Assembly: GCA_964526645.1 (NCBI GenBank)
Contig: CAZGJN010000021.1
Location: 1 to 64,000, forward strand
DNA: 64,000 bases
Reading direction: 5' to 3'
Source: JADJNW01 sp964526645
GTDB taxonomy: Bacteria; Bacteroidota; Bacteroidia; Chitinophagales; Saprospiraceae
Position numbers and translations under genes: made by a program. The notes beneath the pieces are model-generated. The model was not told the origin of the DNA. It saw only the letters and a program-made list of their open reading frames with translations, and searched no databases. This document shows, one piece after another, positions 8,894-17,877 of this stretch (within the stretch, counting starts at the first letter, position 1; every line of letters starts with the position of its first letter).

Positions 8894-11884
8894 ATGAAAA
8901 AAATGAGAATATTATTTGCCTTATTGTTATTTGCATTGAATACCTTTGGTCAATCCGACTTAACGGTTTTTGTAATAAACATCCTTGATAATAAGCCCGT
9001 CCCTGGTATTGAAGTGAAACTGGAAAATGCCGATCGCGGGTTTTTACAAACACAAACAACTGATAATCAAGGTAAGGTGATTTTTAAAAATGTCCCGGAG
9101 CTAAATGATTATAAAGTTATGATCAACGAAACCGAATTATATTCGGATGCTACTTCTGCTGAAATCAGTATCCGCTCCAACCAAAATCCTACGATTCAAT
9201 TGGGCTTGTTTGAAAAACGTTCCGTCAATCTGGAAACTGTTGTCATTCAAGGTGCTGCCACCACCAAAATCAATCGCACCGATGCCGAAGTTTCTTTTGA
9301 GTTGAAACAAAAAGAGATCGAGCAAATCCCAATTGAAGGGCGCGACATCACCCGCGTGCTGTATCGCCTACCCAATGTTTCTCAGGCAACCGGTTTCTAT
9401 CCGGAAGCGCCAAATGTGAGCATCAATGGCGCTAACTCACTGTTTACCAGCTACATGATTGATGGAATGGATAACAATGAGCGCTTTCTCGGCGGACAAA
9501 AATTTGCCATTCCGGTGGGCTTTACGCGCAATGTGACCGTGCTAACCAATAATTATTCTGCAGAATATGGCTTGACTAATAATGGCGTGGTTAATATTAC
9601 CTCTCGCTCCGGCTCCAATGAATTCAGTGGTGAAGCCTTTGTTATTAGCCGCCCGGGACCAACGATTGACGGAAAATCTGATTTTGCTCAGCGCGATTTG
9701 TCGGGCAATTTTGTCAAAGATGGCTTCCAGCGTTACCAGGCAGGTTTTGGCTTTGGCGGTGCAATTGTACCCGACAAAACTTTCTATTATTTCAACATAG
9801 AACACACCACCGATTTAAAAGATAATTTGCTCAATTCTCCGGCTCTACGTGTAAACGAAACCGTGCGGGGTACGAACAACTTCACTTACGCTTCCGCCAA
9901 AATTGACCAAAACTGGACGGATAATTTCCGCTCTTCGCTACGGGTGAACCTCGGCAAAGTCAATATCGAACGCCAAGGCGGCGGACTCGACGGCGGCGTG
10001 ACTTTCCAGTCGGCAGGCAATAAACAAGACCGAAATTCATTGTTAATTGCCTTAAAAAATAGTTATGTAAGCGGCAATTTCAGTTCGCAAACCAATGTGC
10101 AGTTTGCGCGTTTCCGTTGGAATTATGCGCGTGCCCTAAATGGCGATTCGCCGCAAGTGACCGTGCGCGACCCTTCGGATCAAACGATTGCGATCTTGGG
10201 GCATCCTGGCTACTTTTTTGACCAGTTGGAAAACACCCTTCAATTACAACAAAAATTCAGCTACTACGCAGGCAAGCATACGCTGAAGGCGGGCGGTAGT
10301 ATCATAAGTGCCGATCATTCTTTACAAGGCGGAGGTAATGAATTTGGAAGTTATTTAGTTCGTTTAAGTCAGGCGCAGCTGAATCAGGTCGCAGCACTGA
10401 ATCGTGGCGCAGGTTTGAATGTAAATGATATTCCAGCAGATGTAGAGGTGCTGCAATATAATGTGGAGTTGCGTCCGGCTAATTTTGGGGCTCGACAAAC
10501 CATTTATTCTATTTATTTAGAAGATCAATTCAGCATTTCCGATCGTTTGAACTTGACGCTCGGCTTGCGTTATGATTATGATAACCTTTCCAAGGGTGGT
10601 GCCGATCAGGGCGATATAAATAACATTGCACCAAGATTTAATTTTAATTATAAACTCGGTCAAAGAAGCGCTTTGCGAGGTGGTTACGGCATTTTTTATG
10701 ATAAAATATTATACGCTATTTATAGTGATGCTCTGCAACAGAACACCAACTCCGAAGATTATAAAACCCAACTGAGGGAACTGGTACGCCTGGGTATTTT
10801 GCCATCTGATACAAATATTGATCAAATTACTTTCGAGGGCAACGCAGGGGCAACGGTGAGCAACGTAGCTTATCTGAAGGGACCCTCCGCCGCATCTTTG
10901 CAGGAGCAACGCGACCAGCAATTTAGCAATGAGCGCCGCATTTTGAATCCCAACGGTTATGATAATCCTTACACTCATCAATTGGCATTAGGCTATCAAT
11001 ACCAAGTAAATGACAAGAGCTTGTTTTTTGTGGATTTAGTTCATAATCAATCGTTTAATTTATTTCGCTTGCGCAATTTAAACGCTGCGGCGCCTTATCC
11101 AACCGACGACCCTGATAATGTCATTGTGCGTACACCGGCAGAGGCAGATGCGAGCCGACCGATTCCGATTGTAAATGGAAGTTATGCAGTTATTAATGGC
11201 AAACAGGTGAATGGTGTTGCCAGAAACATTGTTGTTACTGAATCGGCAGGGCAATCGCGTTATTATGCAGCGAGTTTCAATTTGCAAAAAGATCGCGGAG
11301 AAAAGGATAAATTTTCCTACCTGCTAAATTATACTTTATCCTATCTTGAGAATAATACGGAAGACATTAACTTTCGGGCAATGGATGCCAATGACTTTGG
11401 TAATGAGTGGGGACCTTCCATTAATGATCGGCGGCACATTATTAATGGTGTTGTAAATTATTATCCAATCCGAAATTTATCTGTAACTATTGCTACTTTA
11501 TTGCAAAGTGGACAGCCCATCAATCGTATACCGGATGCTACCATCTACGGTACAACCGACCTGAACGGCGACGGCGCTTCCTTCGGCGATGCGTATGTGG
11601 GCAATAGCGACCGCTTCCCCGGCGAAAGCCGCAACAACGACCGCTTACCCTGGTCGAATAATTTTGACATAGGGATTCAGTACGATTTTCCAGTGGGCAA
11701 TAGCAAATTGGAGCTTCGCGCCGATATTTTTAATGTGTTTAACATTCAGAACCTGAGTGGTTATAGCAATAATGCGACGCAGAGCAACCAGATTCAGGTG
11801 GGTTCGCGTGCGTCGGGCGTGCTGGTACGCAAAAACGCAGGTGCACCGCGACAGTTTCAGTTTGGCTTGAGATATGCGTTTTAA
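8894..11884 (+). CDS. TonB-dependent outer-membrane receptor (Oar-like)
   Basis: Outer-membrane receptor of 996 residues. A signal peptide (ending LNTFGQ) is followed by a carboxypeptidase-regulatory-like domain at about residues 22-105 (GIEVKLENADRGF, DNQGKVIFKNVPE), a plug domain at about 110-240 (VSINGANSLFTSYMIDGMD, VVNITSRSG) and a long beta-barrel ending in an aromatic-rich QFQFGLRYAF strand. No SusD partner is adjacent, so it is not a canonical SusCD pair; the layout resembles Oar-type receptors. The ATG at 8894 is chosen because it begins the signal peptide. An ABC-type binding lipoprotein and two permeases follow on the same strand after a hairpin, so it may import the same ligand across the outer membrane. 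That pairing is inference. Confidence 0.93.
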   Translation: MKKMRILFALLLFALNTFGQSDLTVFVINILDNKPVPGIEVKLENADRGFLQTQTTDNQGKVIFKNVPELNDYKVMINETELYSDATSAEISIRSNQNPTIQLGLFEKRSVNLETVVIQGAATTKINRTDAEVSFELKQKEIEQIPIEGRDITRVLYRLPNVSQATGFYPEAPNVSINGANSLFTSYMIDGMDNNERFLGGQKFAIPVGFTRNVTVLTNNYSAEYGLTNNGVVNITSRSGSNEFSGEAFVISRPGPTIDGKSDFAQRDLSGNFVKDGFQRYQAGFGFGGAIVPDKTFYYFNIEHTTDLKDNLLNSPALRVNETVRGTNNFTYASAKIDQNWTDNFRSSLRVNLGKVNIERQGGGLDGGVTFQSAGNKQDRNSLLIALKNSYVSGNFSSQTNVQFARFRWNYARALNGDSPQVTVRDPSDQTIAILGHPGYFFDQLENTLQLQQKFSYYAGKHTLKAGGSIISADHSLQGGGNEFGSYLVRLSQAQLNQVAALNRGAGLNVNDIPADVEVLQYNVELRPANFGARQTIYSIYLEDQFSISDRLNLTLGLRYDYDNLSKGGADQGDINNIAPRFNFNYKLGQRSALRGGYGIFYDKILYAIYSDALQQNTNSEDYKTQLRELVRLGILPSDTNIDQITFEGNAGATVSNVAYLKGPSAASLQEQRDQQFSNERRILNPNGYDNPYTHQLALGYQYQVNDKSLFFVDLVHNQSFNLFRLRNLNAAAPYPTDDPDNVIVRTPAEADASRPIPIVNGSYAVINGKQVNGVARNIVVTESAGQSRYYAASFNLQKDRGEKDKFSYLLNYTLSYLENNTEDINFRAMDANDFGNEWGPSINDRRHIINGVVNYYPIRNLSVTIATLLQSGQPINRIPDATIYGTTDLNGDGASFGDAYVGNSDRFPGESRNNDRLPWSNNFDIGIQYDFPVGNSKLELRADIFNVFNIQNLSGYSNNATQSNQIQVGSRASGVLVRKNAGAPRQFQFGLRYAF

Positions 11885-11889
11885 ATACA

Positions 11890-11922
11890 AGATGTGCCGC
11901 ACCTCAAAAGTGTGGCACATCT
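11890..11922 (+). terminator. Strong hairpin between TonB receptor and binding-protein gene
   Basis: GATGTGCCGCA (11891-11901) pairs with TGTGGCACATC (11911-11921) with one mismatch and a 9-base loop. There is no T tract after it, so it may attenuate or protect mRNA ends rather than terminate fully. Confidence 0.5.
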
Positions 11923-11968
11923 CCATTAAAGATCGAGATGATTTAAATAAATATTATAAAAGATACGA

Positions 11969-13195
11969 ATGAAGATTTTTAAACTCAGTGTTGTCGTCCT
12001 CACTTTTACTTTGTTATCCTGCAACACCTCCCAATCTCCCCTGCAGCAAGTCAATCCGCTAGAGATGAACTGGGAGGAAATCCTCGTCGAGGCGCGCGGT
12101 AAGACCGTAAATCTTATGATGTGGCAGGGCGACCCACAGATTGTGAATTACATACAAAATTATGTAAAGCCGAAACTCAAGGAATTATACGATATTGATC
12201 TACAAACAGCAAGTGGACAGGGAAATGTTATTGTACAGGCGTTACTTGGTGAAATAGAAGCGGGCAGAAGCGTGAGTGAACTGGATTTGGTGTGGATCAA
12301 TGGGGAGACGTTTTACCAGTTGCGGCAGATTGATGCGCTGTTTGGTCCGTTCACCGATAAGCTGCCGAATGCCCAGTATATTGACTTTGCGAATCCCTTC
12401 ATCGAGCAGGATTTCCAACAGCCGGTGGATGGCTATGAGTGCCCCTGGGGCAATGTGCAGATGGCGATCATTTACAACAGCGCCAAAGTGCCAAATCCAC
12501 CGATGACACGAGCGGAATTCTTGGATTTTGTGAAGAAATATCCTGGTGTTTTTACTTTTGATACGCATTTTACGGGTTTAACTTTTTTAAAAGCGCTATT
12601 AATAGACATTGCGGGTAGTCCGCAGGAATTAAATGGAGCGTTTGACGAAACTAAATATACTAAATATTCTGCTGAATTATGGCAATATATTAATGAATTG
12701 AAACCCTATCTTTGGAAATCGGGGAGCACTTTTCCCGAGGCGGTAGCGCCCATGCACCAGTTGTTTGCGAGCGGTGAATTGTGGTTTACTATGAGCAATA
12801 ACGATTCAGAAGTGGATAATAAAGTGCTACAAGGCCTATTTCCAAAGACGGCGCGGGCTTATGTGCCGGCCTTTGGTTCGATCCAAAATTCGCATTACAT
12901 GGGTATTCCCAAACGGAGTGATAACAAAGCCGCGGCGATGGTTGTGTGTAATTTTTTGATTTCGCCGGAGGCGCAGTACCAGAAGATGGATCCGCAGGTG
13001 TGGGGCGACGGTACCATTCTGGATTTGAATCAATTGCCAGGTGATTGGCGAGAGAAATTTCAAACCTTGCCAACGCGGAAATATGCGCCGAAGCGCTCGG
13101 AAATTCAGGCGAAAGCCTTGCAGGAATTGGCACCCGAATACATGATTCGGTTGGCGGAGGACTTTAGAAAAAATATTATAAACCGCAAAATGTAA
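11969..13195 (+). CDS. ABC transporter substrate-binding lipoprotein (YnjB-like)
   Basis: Periplasmic binding protein of 408 residues with a lipobox (LLSC, Cys18). It resembles the YnjB branch of the iron/thiamine/sulfate-type binding proteins: early VNLMMWQGDP strand, DLVWINGETF, CPWGNVQMAIIYNSAKV hinge region, then a GIPKRSDNKAAAMVVCNFLISPEAQ segment typical of this class. The ligand cannot be told from sequence. Two permease genes follow, but no ATPase gene is present in this locus. The last codons overlap a TGTAAAA/CCGTAAAA repeat that fills the gap to the permease. Confidence 0.88.
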   Translation: MKIFKLSVVVLTFTLLSCNTSQSPLQQVNPLEMNWEEILVEARGKTVNLMMWQGDPQIVNYIQNYVKPKLKELYDIDLQTASGQGNVIVQALLGEIEAGRSVSELDLVWINGETFYQLRQIDALFGPFTDKLPNAQYIDFANPFIEQDFQQPVDGYECPWGNVQMAIIYNSAKVPNPPMTRAEFLDFVKKYPGVFTFDTHFTGLTFLKALLIDIAGSPQELNGAFDETKYTKYSAELWQYINELKPYLWKSGSTFPEAVAPMHQLFASGELWFTMSNNDSEVDNKVLQGLFPKTARAYVPAFGSIQNSHYMGIPKRSDNKAAAMVVCNFLISPEAQYQKMDPQVWGDGTILDLNQLPGDWREKFQTLPTRKYAPKRSEIQAKALQELAPEYMIRLAEDFRKNIINRKM

Positions 13196-13264
13196 AACCG
13201 TAAAATTTTAAATGTAAAAGTCGCTCGTGATTCTGCATTTCACATTTTTAGGGTTTTTCGGTTT
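13179..13264. repeat. TGTAAAA/CCGYAAAA repeat, copy 1
   Basis: The left arm is built from AACCGCAAAATGTAAAACCG and TAAAATTTTAAATGTAAAA. The right arm has the opposite sense (TTCACATTTTTAGGG, TTTTTCGGTTT). It starts inside the last codons of the binding-protein gene and ends just before the permease ATG. A related element occurs at 42904-42977. Confidence 0.6.
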
Positions 13265-13266
13265 CC

Positions 13267-14097
13267 ATGAAATTATCGGCAAAAAATATCAGCTTAGCGT
13301 TTTTTTTATTGCTTACGGCGGTGCCGCTGGGCGCAGGGCTGGTGTATGCGTTGTTGTATAGCTTGGGCTTGACGGGGGTTTTGAATAATGGCTTTACGTT
13401 GAAGTACTGGCAAAAGTTGTTGCTGGGTGATGAATTTTGGCGGTCGTTGGGTTTCAGTATGTGGGTTGCTGTTATAACGATGGCGATTTCGGTTGCATTG
13501 GCGTTAGCGGCAGTGTTGCGCTTGCGGCAGGCATTTGAGGGACGGTTTTTATCGTTTTTGATTTATTTGCCCTTGGTATTTCCAGCGATGGTGGTCGGTT
13601 TTTACACCTTTCAAATGCTGGCGAAAAGCGGCGTGCTGTCGCGTGTGAGTTATCAATTAGGTTGGATTGACAATTTGAACCAATTTCCCGATTGGATCAA
13701 TGACAACTGGGGCATTGGCATCATCGTAGCGCACACTTTCATGGCAACACCGTTTTTGATCATCCTGTTCTCAAATTTATACCAAAACGAACGCCTGGAT
13801 GAATTTGTGAAATTAGCGGAAACGCTGGGCGCTTCGCGGCGACAGGTCGTTTGGCGCGTAACAACGCCCGTACTTTTGAATCGCGCATTTGCAACGCTGG
13901 TGCTGTATTTCATTTTCGTAATGAGTTCATATGAGATTCCATTATTACTGGGCAGCCAGTCGCGCGAGATGATTTCAGTACTGACAATCAAGAAGTTGCA
14001 GCGATTTAATTTAAATGACATTCCGCAGGCGTATGCGATCAGTGTGTTATATGGGGCGGTTTTGATTACGTTGGTTGTGAATTTATTGAGGAAGTAA
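13267..14097 (+). CDS. ABC transporter permease subunit 1
   Basis: Inner-membrane permease of 276 residues with about six hydrophobic helices. The cytoplasmic coupling loop matches the EAA motif of BPD importers (EFVKLAETLGASRRQVVWRV with TTPVL after it). It probably pairs with the second permease as a heterodimer: the YnjC permease of E. coli is one fused chain, whereas here the halves are separate genes. Start at the ATG at 13267 just after the AT-rich repeat. Confidence 0.9.
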   Translation: MKLSAKNISLAFFLLLTAVPLGAGLVYALLYSLGLTGVLNNGFTLKYWQKLLLGDEFWRSLGFSMWVAVITMAISVALALAAVLRLRQAFEGRFLSFLIYLPLVFPAMVVGFYTFQMLAKSGVLSRVSYQLGWIDNLNQFPDWINDNWGIGIIVAHTFMATPFLIILFSNLYQNERLDEFVKLAETLGASRRQVVWRVTTPVLLNRAFATLVLYFIFVMSSYEIPLLLGSQSREMISVLTIKKLQRFNLNDIPQAYAISVLYGAVLITLVVNLLRK

Positions 14098-14104
14098 ACT
14101 GCAA

Positions 14105-14150
14105 CGGCTGCTTTAGCTGCCGCGCCCACTTACGGCGAATTTATTCGCCG
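14105..14150 (+). repeat. Two adjacent TTTA-loop hairpins between permease genes
   Basis: Hairpin one is CGGCTGC-TTTA-GCTGCCG (14105-14122, with a T-T mismatch). Hairpin two is CGGCGAA-TTTA-TTCGCCG (14133-14150, a perfect 7-bp stem). They share the TTTA loop and sit 8 bases before the second permease ATG, so they could block ribosome access or set subunit ratio. Confidence 0.6.
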
Positions 14151-14158
14151 GTACAATT

Positions 14159-14926
14159 ATGATGACGAAGCAGATTCTAAAAATAGCCTTATCCATCATT
14201 ATCCTACTGCCGTTCGCGGTACTGCTGGTGCTATCGCTCGGGCGCAACTGGGCGTATCCGGCGGTGCTGCCATCGGTCTGGACGCTAGGAAACTGGTGGA
14301 CTTTGCTTCTGTCACAATCCGATTTGGGGCAAAGTTTATTGCTATCGCTGACGATCTCGCTGAGCATTGCAGTGGTCGTGACGGTGCTGAGCTTTTTTAC
14401 CAGCAAGTTTATTGCCTTCAGTGCAAAACGGCATCGCTGGCTGTTGGTGGCATATTTTCCGTACGTGTTTGCGCCGGTGATTTTGGCAGCATGCATTCAG
14501 TTTTACTTTCTGCGGATGGGCTTGTGGGGCAATGTACTGGGCGTGGTACTCGCGCAATTGTTGATTACCTACCCTTTCGGAGTGATTTTGTTTGTCGGTT
14601 TTTGGAATGAACAGATGCGCTCGATGGAACAACTCGTGGCTACCCTGGGCGGAAATACCTGGCAAACTTATACCAAAGTTTTACTGCCCATTGCCAAAGG
14701 CGCTTTGCTGGTTGGCTTTTTTCAGACGTTTTTAATCTCCTGGTTTGAATATGGTTTGACGACGCTGATCGGCGTGGGTAAAATTCAGACCTTGACGCTA
14801 AAAGTCTTTCAATACGTGAGCGAGGCGAATATTTTCTACGCAGCCCTGGCGAGTGTGCTGCTGGCGTTGCCGCCAGTGATTTTATTGTGGATGAATAAAC
14901 GGTTTGTATTGTATCAGAATATTTAA
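14159..14926 (+). CDS. ABC transporter permease subunit 2
   Basis: Inner-membrane permease of 255 residues, about six helices. The EAA-type coupling loop reads MEQLVATLGGNTWQTYTKV followed by LLPIAKG. Same family as the preceding permease and probably its partner. The gene ends the unit: the next gene (serine dehydratase) is convergent and no nucleotide-binding subunit follows, so the ATPase must be encoded elsewhere or the importer is incomplete. Confidence 0.9.
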   Translation: MMTKQILKIALSIIILLPFAVLLVLSLGRNWAYPAVLPSVWTLGNWWTLLLSQSDLGQSLLLSLTISLSIAVVVTVLSFFTSKFIAFSAKRHRWLLVAYFPYVFAPVILAACIQFYFLRMGLWGNVLGVVLAQLLITYPFGVILFVGFWNEQMRSMEQLVATLGGNTWQTYTKVLLPIAKGALLVGFFQTFLISWFEYGLTTLIGVGKIQTLTLKVFQYVSEANIFYAALASVLLALPPVILLWMNKRFVLYQNI

Positions 14927-15037
14927 AATACGACAGGATTTGCTGAAGGCGTTTTGGTCGAATAATGTATCATTCGGCTATTATCTTTTTCAATCAGCCT
15001 AAAAAGCTGCCTATTATTTTGAACAGCACAAAGCCTG

Positions 15038-16462
15038 TCAACACTCTGGTACCACAATCGAAACCTGCGTAGCCAAGCCGCCAAGGGAAGTCTCCTTGTA
15101 CTTGTGATTCATATCCTTTGCGGTTTCCCACATGGTTTTGATTACTTCATCAAGCGTGACTTTCGCTTTTGAAGGATCGCTATCTAAAGCAATATTCGCG
15201 GCGGTAATGGCTTTCACGGCACCCATTGAATTTCGTTCGATACAAGGCACTTGTACCAATCCCCCAATGGGATCGCAGGTCAAACCCAGATGATGTTCCA
15301 TCGCGATCTCTGCTGCCATGAGTGCCTGGTCGGGGCTTCCGCTAAGGCATTCGGTGAGTGCTGCTGCCGCCATTGCGGAGGAAACGCCAATTTCTGCTTG
15401 GCAGCCTCCCATCGCGGCCGAAATCGTAGAGCCTTTTTTGAAAATGCTGCCCAACTCACCGGCAACCAGCAGAAATTTGATGATATCATCGTCGGTAGCT
15501 TCTGGATTGGCAAAACAAAGGTAATACATCAATACAGCGGGGATAACGCCCGCCGCGCCATTGGTAGGAGCTGTGACAACCTTACTGAAATTGGCGTTTT
15601 CTTCATTGATAGCCATGGCAAAACAACCGATCCACTTCACTACTTTTGAAAACTCCGGGTGCTTCTGCCGGATGGCGGCCATCCATTCTTCTGCATTTTG
15701 GTAAGTGGCTTCTCCTATTAGCTTTTTATGAATAATTGCTGCACGCCGCACTACGTTTAAACCACCTGGAAGCACTCCCTCGGTATGGCAGCCCAGATAG
15801 ATGCAATGCTTCATCACTTCCCAAATGCGCAACAAATCTCGCCGGATTTCGGCTGGTTTGCGCCAGGCTTGCTCATTTTGCCATACGATTTGGAAAATGC
15901 TGCATTGGTTCTCTGCGCAATAGCGGGTCAACTCATTGCCAAAATTAATCGGGTAAGGCAATTTTACAGCTGTGCTGCTGTGTTCTTCATCTTCTTTTAC
16001 AACAAAACCACCACCGATTGAGAAAAAAGTTCCCTGATGCAATAAGTCTAAATCATCGTCATAAGCTTTGAAAATCAATCCATTGGGATGAAAAGGGAGC
16101 GATTCAGAAAAGTGGAATAGGATATCCTCCTCAGCAGAAAAGCGTATTGTTTTTTTGCCACCCAAGTTGATTTTTGCTTGAGCAAGGATTTGTTGGGGTA
16201 TAATTTTTACCTCCACAGGATCAATAGTGACGGGGTCTTCTCCATTTAAGCCCAGCATTACTGCAATATCTGTGCCATGCCCTTTGCCAGTGAGGGACAG
16301 GGAGCCGTACAAATGGCATTCCACATGATGGGTCTGCGCGAGGAGGCGGAGGTTTTCTAACTCTTTGACAAATCGCTCTGCAGCACGCCAAGGACCAAGC
16401 GTGTGCGAACTCGAAGGACCGATACCGATCTTAAGCATATCAAATACACTGATGGGTTCCAT
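15038..16462 (-). CDS. sdaA: L-serine ammonia-lyase (iron-sulfur type)
   Basis: Single-chain L-serine dehydratase of 474 residues that deaminates serine to pyruvate and ammonia using a [4Fe-4S] cluster. The N-terminal beta domain opens with SVFDMLKIGIGPSSSHT, and the alpha domain contains VTAPTNGAAGVIPAVL, GGCQAEIGVSSAMAAAAL, LTCDPIGGLVQVPC and ERNSMGAVKA, including the cysteines expected to hold the cluster. Complete for the fused form. A TATATTTG -7 element lies 23 bases before the ATG. Monocistronic. Confidence 0.96.
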   Translation of the reverse strand: MEPISVFDMLKIGIGPSSSHTLGPWRAAERFVKELENLRLLAQTHHVECHLYGSLSLTGKGHGTDIAVMLGLNGEDPVTIDPVEVKIIPQQILAQAKINLGGKKTIRFSAEEDILFHFSESLPFHPNGLIFKAYDDDLDLLHQGTFFSIGGGFVVKEDEEHSSTAVKLPYPINFGNELTRYCAENQCSIFQIVWQNEQAWRKPAEIRRDLLRIWEVMKHCIYLGCHTEGVLPGGLNVVRRAAIIHKKLIGEATYQNAEEWMAAIRQKHPEFSKVVKWIGCFAMAINEENANFSKVVTAPTNGAAGVIPAVLMYYLCFANPEATDDDIIKFLLVAGELGSIFKKGSTISAAMGGCQAEIGVSSAMAAAALTECLSGSPDQALMAAEIAMEHHLGLTCDPIGGLVQVPCIERNSMGAVKAITAANIALDSDPSKAKVTLDEVIKTMWETAKDMNHKYKETSLGGLATQVSIVVPEC

Positions 16463-16484
16463 TGGTTAGGTAATTTTAGCGATG

Positions 16485-16492
16485 CAAATATA
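16485..16492 (-). promoter_or_regulatory. -7 promoter element of sdaA
   Basis: On the minus strand TATATTTG fits TAnnTTTG and sits 23 bases before the sdaA ATG, giving a leader of about 20 bases. A -33 TTG is not obvious. Confidence 0.45.
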
Positions 16493-16571
16493 TCAATGAA
16501 ATAGCACGATGGGTACTTTGCAGCACATCCTTCCTTAAAAAACAAGCGTATCGCCAAAAAGTGCGCGCACT

Positions 16572-17144
16572 TTAGTGCGATTCATCTTCTTTAAATCGAA
16601 GGGTGAGAAAAGGATTGTTCAACTCTTTGGAAGGCTCATCAAAAAGGAAAAATATAAAAGCCATTCCTTTGCCTTCGGCGTATAGCGCCAGCATTTTGCA
16701 GTGTTTGCGTTGGCTGAAAGATTTTTTAGGTTGAAAAAAAAAGATTTTTCCCCAATCGGCATTATAGCTTTCCTCTAACTCTTCTTCTCCGATACCCAGG
16801 GCGCTGATGAGTGCATCTTCGTCATTGGAGGCCAGGTGCATGGTCACGCGGGTGCATTCTACGCCAGGAGCCTGAAAAACAGGGCTTTTTTCATCAAATG
16901 GAAAAATAATATAGCGAATTTCAAGCGGTTCTTTTCGGGAGCGAATGGCAAAGTCGTATGATTGGTATTGTGCAGCCTCTTTCCACAACGGAATATCTTT
17001 GTAGCTGGCTTCTACGGGTTCATAAAAATCCATTTGCGCATTTTGCAGCAGTTGCAAAAAACGAGGCGAATAATCCACTTGAGCAGCAGCAACTTGCACA
17101 CCGCCCATCAAAGCAGCAGTCAAGGCAAAAATCTTGATTTTCAT
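16572..17144 (-). CDS. Exported hypothetical protein
   Basis: About 190 residues with a signal peptide (MKIKIFALTAALMG, cleavage after VAAAQ). The mature protein has alternating strands and acidic loops (ASNDEDALISALGIGEEELEE) and no domain I recognise. The ATG at 17144 is chosen because it begins the signal peptide; start codons further upstream would bury it. Unlinked in function to sdaA as far as can be seen. Confidence 0.75.
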   Translation of the reverse strand: MKIKIFALTAALMGGVQVAAAQVDYSPRFLQLLQNAQMDFYEPVEASYKDIPLWKEAAQYQSYDFAIRSRKEPLEIRYIIFPFDEKSPVFQAPGVECTRVTMHLASNDEDALISALGIGEEELEESYNADWGKIFFFQPKKSFSQRKHCKMLALYAEGKGMAFIFFLFDEPSKELNNPFLTLRFKEDESH

Positions 17145-17277
17145 AAAAAACATTTCTACCAAGATAAGCAATAGTGGCTTGCCTTGTCAAGCAGTTTAAC
17201 TAAAAAACTTCTCATTTGGTAAGATAGGGACTTCTTGAAAGGGTATAAAAAATCGAAGTGATAGTCGGTGAAAAACA

Positions 17278-17532
17278 TCAATACAAGGGAGCATCCGGCG
17301 CTACGCGTATCCTTTCTTTGATGGATTCGATCAGTGCAGGGGAGGGCTTTCGGCGGTGGATTTTACTTTTGATAAATTCTCGGAAGGATTGTTCTTTGCT
17401 AAGGACATCAAAATAGGCAGGATTCGCCTTAATTTCTTTGAGTAACTCCATTTCAGCGGTTTCGCTGAGTTCATTATCCAAGTACATTGTCACTTTATTG
17501 ACAAGCTCCTGATAGTTGTGGTCTCCTCTCAT
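17278..17532 (-). CDS. Small anti-sigma-like protein
   Basis: 84 residues, soluble, mostly helical. The stretch VTMYLDNELSETAEMELLKE resembles the N-terminal sigma-binding region of anti-sigma factors (which often read YLDGELS in the zf-HC2 group). The zinc ligands and the membrane anchor are missing. It follows an ECF sigma gene on the same strand but is 345 bases away, beyond a terminator, so pairing with that sigma factor is an inference. It could be a small adaptor instead. Confidence 0.65.
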   Translation of the reverse strand: MRGDHNYQELVNKVTMYLDNELSETAEMELLKEIKANPAYFDVLSKEQSFREFIKSKIHRRKPSPALIESIKERIRVAPDAPLY

Positions 17533-17877
17533 GTCTTAATAAATTTTGGAGCTAAGTGGCAGGGCGTATTTCTACTATTTTGTAAACAAGAGGGAAAACA
17601 CCACACCCAGCGGCATGAGCACTCAAAAAAGAGAAGTGTATGTATTTTCCAGGTCAGCATGGTTGTGAGAAATATTTTCGCTGCTACTTAGCAATCATTA
17701 ATAAATAAAGTTTATTCTTTAATTAAGTTTTAATTATCTATTGTGTTGAAAATGAGCCTTATGCTGAGATTTTGATTCGGTGCAACGCTTTTTTTACGCC
17801 TAAAATTTAAAAGCCCCCTGCTAATTGATCGAGCCAGTTGTTCTGCTTACATCATCAGCGGGAGGCTTCTTCATATC
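17533..17877. other. 345-base intergenic region between anti-sigma-like and sigma genes
   Basis: Holds the terminator of the sigma gene at its right end and AT-rich DNA that must contain the promoter of the anti-sigma-like gene. No open frame of interest and no RNA gene recognised. Confidence 0.6.
17805..17867 (-). terminator. Terminator of ECF sigma gene
   Basis: On the minus strand AGCCTCCCGCT (17867-17857) pairs with AGCAGGGGGCT (17822-17812) and is followed by TTTTAAATTTT. The loop is long (34 bases). Confidence 0.6.
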
